Below, one piece after another: positions 52,019-54,350 of a DNA stretch of 54,350 nucleotides. The notes under the pieces were generated by a model that saw only the letters and a list, made by a program, of their open reading frames with translations, was not told the origin of the DNA and made no database searches. Both the position numbers and the translations under genes were made by a program. The first letter of the stretch is position 1. Each line of letters starts with the position of its first letter. The stretch is from a virus. The stretch is from the IMG/VR virus record IMGVR_UViG_3300008459_011941, positions 1-54,350 of that record; one strand, given 5' to 3'.

Positions 52019-52669
52019 TTATTTCTTTTTAATTAAAATTTGATTCTTTTTATTTAAAAATCTTTTGTAAACAATTATTTGTGCTTTCCAGTCCTCTAGA
52101 TCTTTTATTTCTTCAACAGTAGACCAGTAATGTCCGGAATTAATTTTATATCCAATGGTCACATCTCTCTTTACTTGCCTCAGTTTATCAACAGCTACTC
52201 CGAAAAGGTGACAAAATTCACTCATTTTAGAGGATACTAAACATTTGCCAAGATATTCTATCTCATCAATACCAACAATAAATCCTGATTGTTTTTTCAC
52301 TTCATTTATAACCAATTCTCTGATGTCATTCACATATTCATTGTTAATTGAACTAGTGAAAGCTTTTATGATAGATTTATTTATACTTGGTTGATGATCA
52401 TAAGCCAAGCCTATTCTTTTTTCATCGTCAATGTTTCTAGCAAACAATACAAATGCAAAAGAGTCAATGTTTTTTCTTTCTGTATAAAAAAAATTATTTA
52501 TTTTTTTCAAAGACAAAAATTCTCCTTGAAGAACTAATTCAGAATCTTTATTATTTTCTGAAATGTGCTTTATCAGACCATCTTCACTGATGTGATTAGT
52601 TCTGAGGTTAAAATCAGTTACATCTCTCTGTTCTGATTCAGAACCTATTAAAATACCATCGTTATTCAT
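52019..52669 (-). CDS. Possible degenerate Nudix-fold protein (216 aa)
   Basis: The middle of this protein resembles a Nudix fold that has lost its box. FAFVLFARNIDDEKRIGLAY looks like the first strands, RELVINEVKKQSGFIV like the end of the box helix with the Glu-Glu missing, and IEYLGKCLVSSKMSEFCHLF like the strand after it. The Gly-x5-Glu part is absent. It would probably bind rather than hydrolyse a nucleotide. The match is weak and could be chance; without it I have no function to offer. It heads the PcfJ-like operon. Confidence 0.4.
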   Translation of the reverse strand: MNNDGILIGSESEQRDVTDFNLRTNHISEDGLIKHISENNKDSELVLQGEFLSLKKINNFFYTERKNIDSFAFVLFARNIDDEKRIGLAYDHQPSINKSIIKAFTSSINNEYVNDIRELVINEVKKQSGFIVGIDEIEYLGKCLVSSKMSEFCHLFGVAVDKLRQVKRDVTIGYKINSGHYWSTVEEIKDLEDWKAQIIVYKRFLNKKNQILIKKK

Positions 52670-52711
52670 ATTTAATTAAATATTTGATTTGTAAAAATAA
52701 TAAAAAAAAAT

Positions 52712-52746
52712 AATAAAAAAAAGTCCCTCTAAAAAAATAGAGGGAC
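52712..52746 (-). terminator. Terminator after OmpA-like gene
   Basis: GTCCCTCTA (52723-52731) pairs perfectly with TAGAGGGAC (52738-52746) around a 6-nt loop. In the leftward transcript it is followed by a long T-run. It closes the OmpA-like unit before the gene at 52669. Confidence 0.92.
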
Positions 52747-52766
52747 CTTTAATTTTAATTAAAATA

Positions 52767-53912
52767 TTATTTAATTAAGTATACGATTGATTTTCTATTC
52801 TCTGCATCTGTAGGCATTATTGCATCATTTTCATCGTGAAGCTTGATATCAATTAATTCTTTGGGTACTCCAATATTTATTAAATATTCCATGATTTGAT
52901 TGGAACGTCTCTCAACAATAATTCTATTGTTTTCTGGGCTTCCTATTGTGTCTGTAAAAGATTCAATTACTAATCTTGTATTTTTTCTATTTATGGCTTC
53001 TAAAGATATATTTTGTAATTTGTAATGATATAGAATGGGTAATTTATGTTTATTGAAATCATAATAGATTGTAACTTTTGCATTAGAGAATGTAATTGAA
53101 TCCATTTTAATGGAATCATTCATTAAATTAGAGATTGTATTTTGTGATTCTAATTTAGTAGAATCTGTAGTTGGAATTTTTTGCACGATTACGACAGTAT
53201 CAACTCTATTTGGAATTCTTGAAGGAGTTGGTCTGGGATCATGCCATTCAAGCTCTCTATGAAAACTCTTTCCAATTGAATAACTAATACCAATTGAAAA
53301 TCTAGAGTAATTATCATAGTTAGTCAAACTATTTTCATAACCATCTAATTTATCTCCATTAACACTATTGTAAGAGTATTCTAAATTAGCAGTAAAATCA
53401 GGAGCGATATGATATTTTATACCTACTCCAACTGGAATTACTTGATAATTACCTTTGAAGGATGTGTTTAATTCTGGTCGCAATGAATTTTGTGATTGAG
53501 ATGTGTAATTAAGCACACCATATCCTAAATACCCATAAAGTTGAAAGTTTTTTAATTCATCAAAATATCTTACATTGCCAGTTTGAGCAATAAGTAAAAT
53601 TGAGGGTTGATAGTTTATTTTACTTTCATAACTCCACTTTCCATCATCTCCAGATAGTTTGGAATTATACAAGTCAAATGCTACTACAAAATTGTTTGAA
53701 ATAAATTTATTTAATCTTAATCCATATCCTAAATTCATGGATGTTTTAGAATAAAATGGAGTATTTTTTGCAATATCTCCGTTCCCAATATTGGAATTAA
53801 TGTTTCCTTGAACAGACCAAGTTTTAAAATCTTTTAAGGTGAGCTTTCTTGTTTGAGCAATACCTGCTAAACAAAATAAAGTTAGAGCAAGTGTAATAAT
53901 AGTTTTTTTCAT
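52767..53912 (-). CDS. OmpA-family outer-membrane protein
   Basis: A 381-residue exported protein. It starts with a signal peptide (MKKTIITLALTLFCLAGIAQ) and is followed by about 200 residues of barrel-like strands ending in aromatic residues (GYGLRLNKFISNNFVVAFDL, ISYSIG). A Pro-rich linker leads to an OmpA-type peptidoglycan-binding domain of about 270-381: IYYDFNKHKL, SFTDTIGSPENN, ERRSNQIMEYL and AENRKSIVYLI, with the key Asp and Arg present. Bacteroidota have many such proteins. In a phage it could alter the host surface and block other phages, or stabilise the envelope; that is inference. It has its own terminator. Confidence 0.85.
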   Translation of the reverse strand: MKKTIITLALTLFCLAGIAQTRKLTLKDFKTWSVQGNINSNIGNGDIAKNTPFYSKTSMNLGYGLRLNKFISNNFVVAFDLYNSKLSGDDGKWSYESKINYQPSILLIAQTGNVRYFDELKNFQLYGYLGYGVLNYTSQSQNSLRPELNTSFKGNYQVIPVGVGIKYHIAPDFTANLEYSYNSVNGDKLDGYENSLTNYDNYSRFSIGISYSIGKSFHRELEWHDPRPTPSRIPNRVDTVVIVQKIPTTDSTKLESQNTISNLMNDSIKMDSITFSNAKVTIYYDFNKHKLPILYHYKLQNISLEAINRKNTRLVIESFTDTIGSPENNRIIVERRSNQIMEYLINIGVPKELIDIKLHDENDAIMPTDAENRKSIVYLIK

Positions 53913-53914
53913 GA

Positions 53915-54322
53915 TTAAAGTTTTATAAATGCGTATGGTTTGGTTTTATTTTTTAAGCAACTTTCGTTTGTATGTAAACAATTTTCAAGATCTCTAGAAT
54001 TCTTTTCACAAGCAGGACATATAGTCGAAAACTCTAGTTTATCTCTCGAAATTTCCATTTTATTCTCTAATTCTAAATTGACGTTGTAAACCTCAATAAT
54101 AGGAAAAAAACAGTTTTCAACTTTTACATCTATAATTTGATTTTTATGAATAACCTTAACAAATTGATTATCACTACTAAAATTATCAACAATTCCCTCT
54201 AATATTGTGTTATCAGAACCATCTTCGAAAAATATTTTATCATCTAAAAATATATTTCTAGAACACAAATAAGGAGTCATATTATCTCCTATAAAATGTT
54301 TTATTATTATAAACTTTTCCAT
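53915..54322 (-). CDS. Unknown protein with C-terminal cysteines (135 aa)
   Basis: A 135-residue protein 2 nt upstream of the OmpA-like gene and probably on the same transcript. The N-terminal part is beta-like (KIFFEDGSDNTILEGIVDNF, FVKVIHKNQIIDVKVEN). The C-terminus has ICPACEKNSRDLENC followed by HTNESC, four Cys and a His that may bind zinc. No signal peptide, so it is not exported like its neighbour. TTCGTTT lies just upstream at 54335-54341 on the minus strand, so it may begin with another copy of the phage-type promoter, cut by the window edge. Confidence 0.55.
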   Translation of the reverse strand: MEKFIIIKHFIGDNMTPYLCSRNIFLDDKIFFEDGSDNTILEGIVDNFSSDNQFVKVIHKNQIIDVKVENCFFPIIEVYNVNLELENKMEISRDKLEFSTICPACEKNSRDLENCLHTNESCLKNKTKPYAFIKL

Positions 54323-54350
54323 ATTTTAAAGCAGAAACGAAAATAATAAA

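Noticed and set aside
1-54350. Recoded genetic code (TGA or TAG read as an amino acid)
   Set aside because: TGA and TAA end clear genes at expected lengths (for example at 26436, 28844 and 34885) and full-length families need no readthrough.
1-54350. tRNA genes
   Set aside because: No cloverleaf with T-loop consensus was noticed in the short intergenic gaps; a tRNA search program was not run.

Overview
The window looks like part of a large tailed-phage genome (Caudoviricetes, myovirus-like, T4-type gene set) whose host is probably in the Bacteroidota. The reasons are: virion genes (long fibres, a gpI-like baseplate protein, tail-collar-like proteins) lie next to phage replication and recombination genes; the DNA is very AT-rich with short intergenic gaps; starts are preceded by A-rich leaders rather than Shine-Dalgarno sequences; two promoters match the Bacteroidota form (TTTG, about 20 nt, TAnnTTTG); and the IF3 and OmpA-like proteins resemble Bacteroidota versions. 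TAA and TGA both act as stops, so the code is standard. No tRNA, CRISPR array, integrase or attachment site was seen.

Layout. 1-13225 (minus strand): virion genes, namely a truncated gene at the edge, a 2342-residue repeat fibre, a second repeat fibre with a Peptidase_G2-type self-processing end, a beta-rich protein and a gpI-like baseplate protein. A 150-nt divergent region follows. 13376-19688 (plus): six more virion-type genes, including a tandem duplicate pair and a family with tail-collar-like C-termini. 19718-27872 (plus): DNA metabolism, with a RuvC-like nuclease, a primase, a single-chain Mre11-Rad50 (gp47-gp46) fusion, an SF1 helicase and a degenerate HNH protein. 27925-36653: Nudix, dUTPase, a ClpC-like ATPase broken by a split intein with a Vsr-like endonuclease gene in the gap, DnaJ, a GIY-YIG endonuclease and membrane proteins. 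36720-41037 (minus): two large proteins with possible sigma-like segments. 41127-46496 (mostly plus): a PcfJ-like protein, SSB, a PrsW-like membrane protease (minus) and a RadA-like ATPase. 46493-54322 (minus): small unknown genes, translation factor IF3, an HExxH protein, a free NUMOD1-like protein, a second PcfJ-like protein, a possible degenerate Nudix protein and an OmpA-like outer-membrane protein.

The most striking system is the fractured ClpC-like gene. Its first half ends in a 28-residue N-intein that begins at Cys419, directly after the second Walker A lysine. A separate endonuclease gene follows. The second half starts with a 139-residue C-intein ending His-Asn, followed by the missing Walker A Thr. 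Protein trans-splicing would rebuild a 698-residue ATPase. Between the N-half stop codon and the endonuclease gene, 17 in-frame codons spell a second Walker A-like string (LGLTGIGK), which looks like a relic of the insertion site.

Regulation. Three units (26524, 45585 and the IF3 operon at 48823) share a two-part upstream motif, TGTAACTTT, 11-12 nt, TTCGTTTAAAT, probably a phage-specific promoter. Five transcription starts, four of them before virion or large minus-strand genes, carry CTATTTA, a candidate late element. Strong hairpin terminators lie at 27896, 36674, 43667, 47855 and 52712. All functions are inferred by reading motifs; no database search was run.
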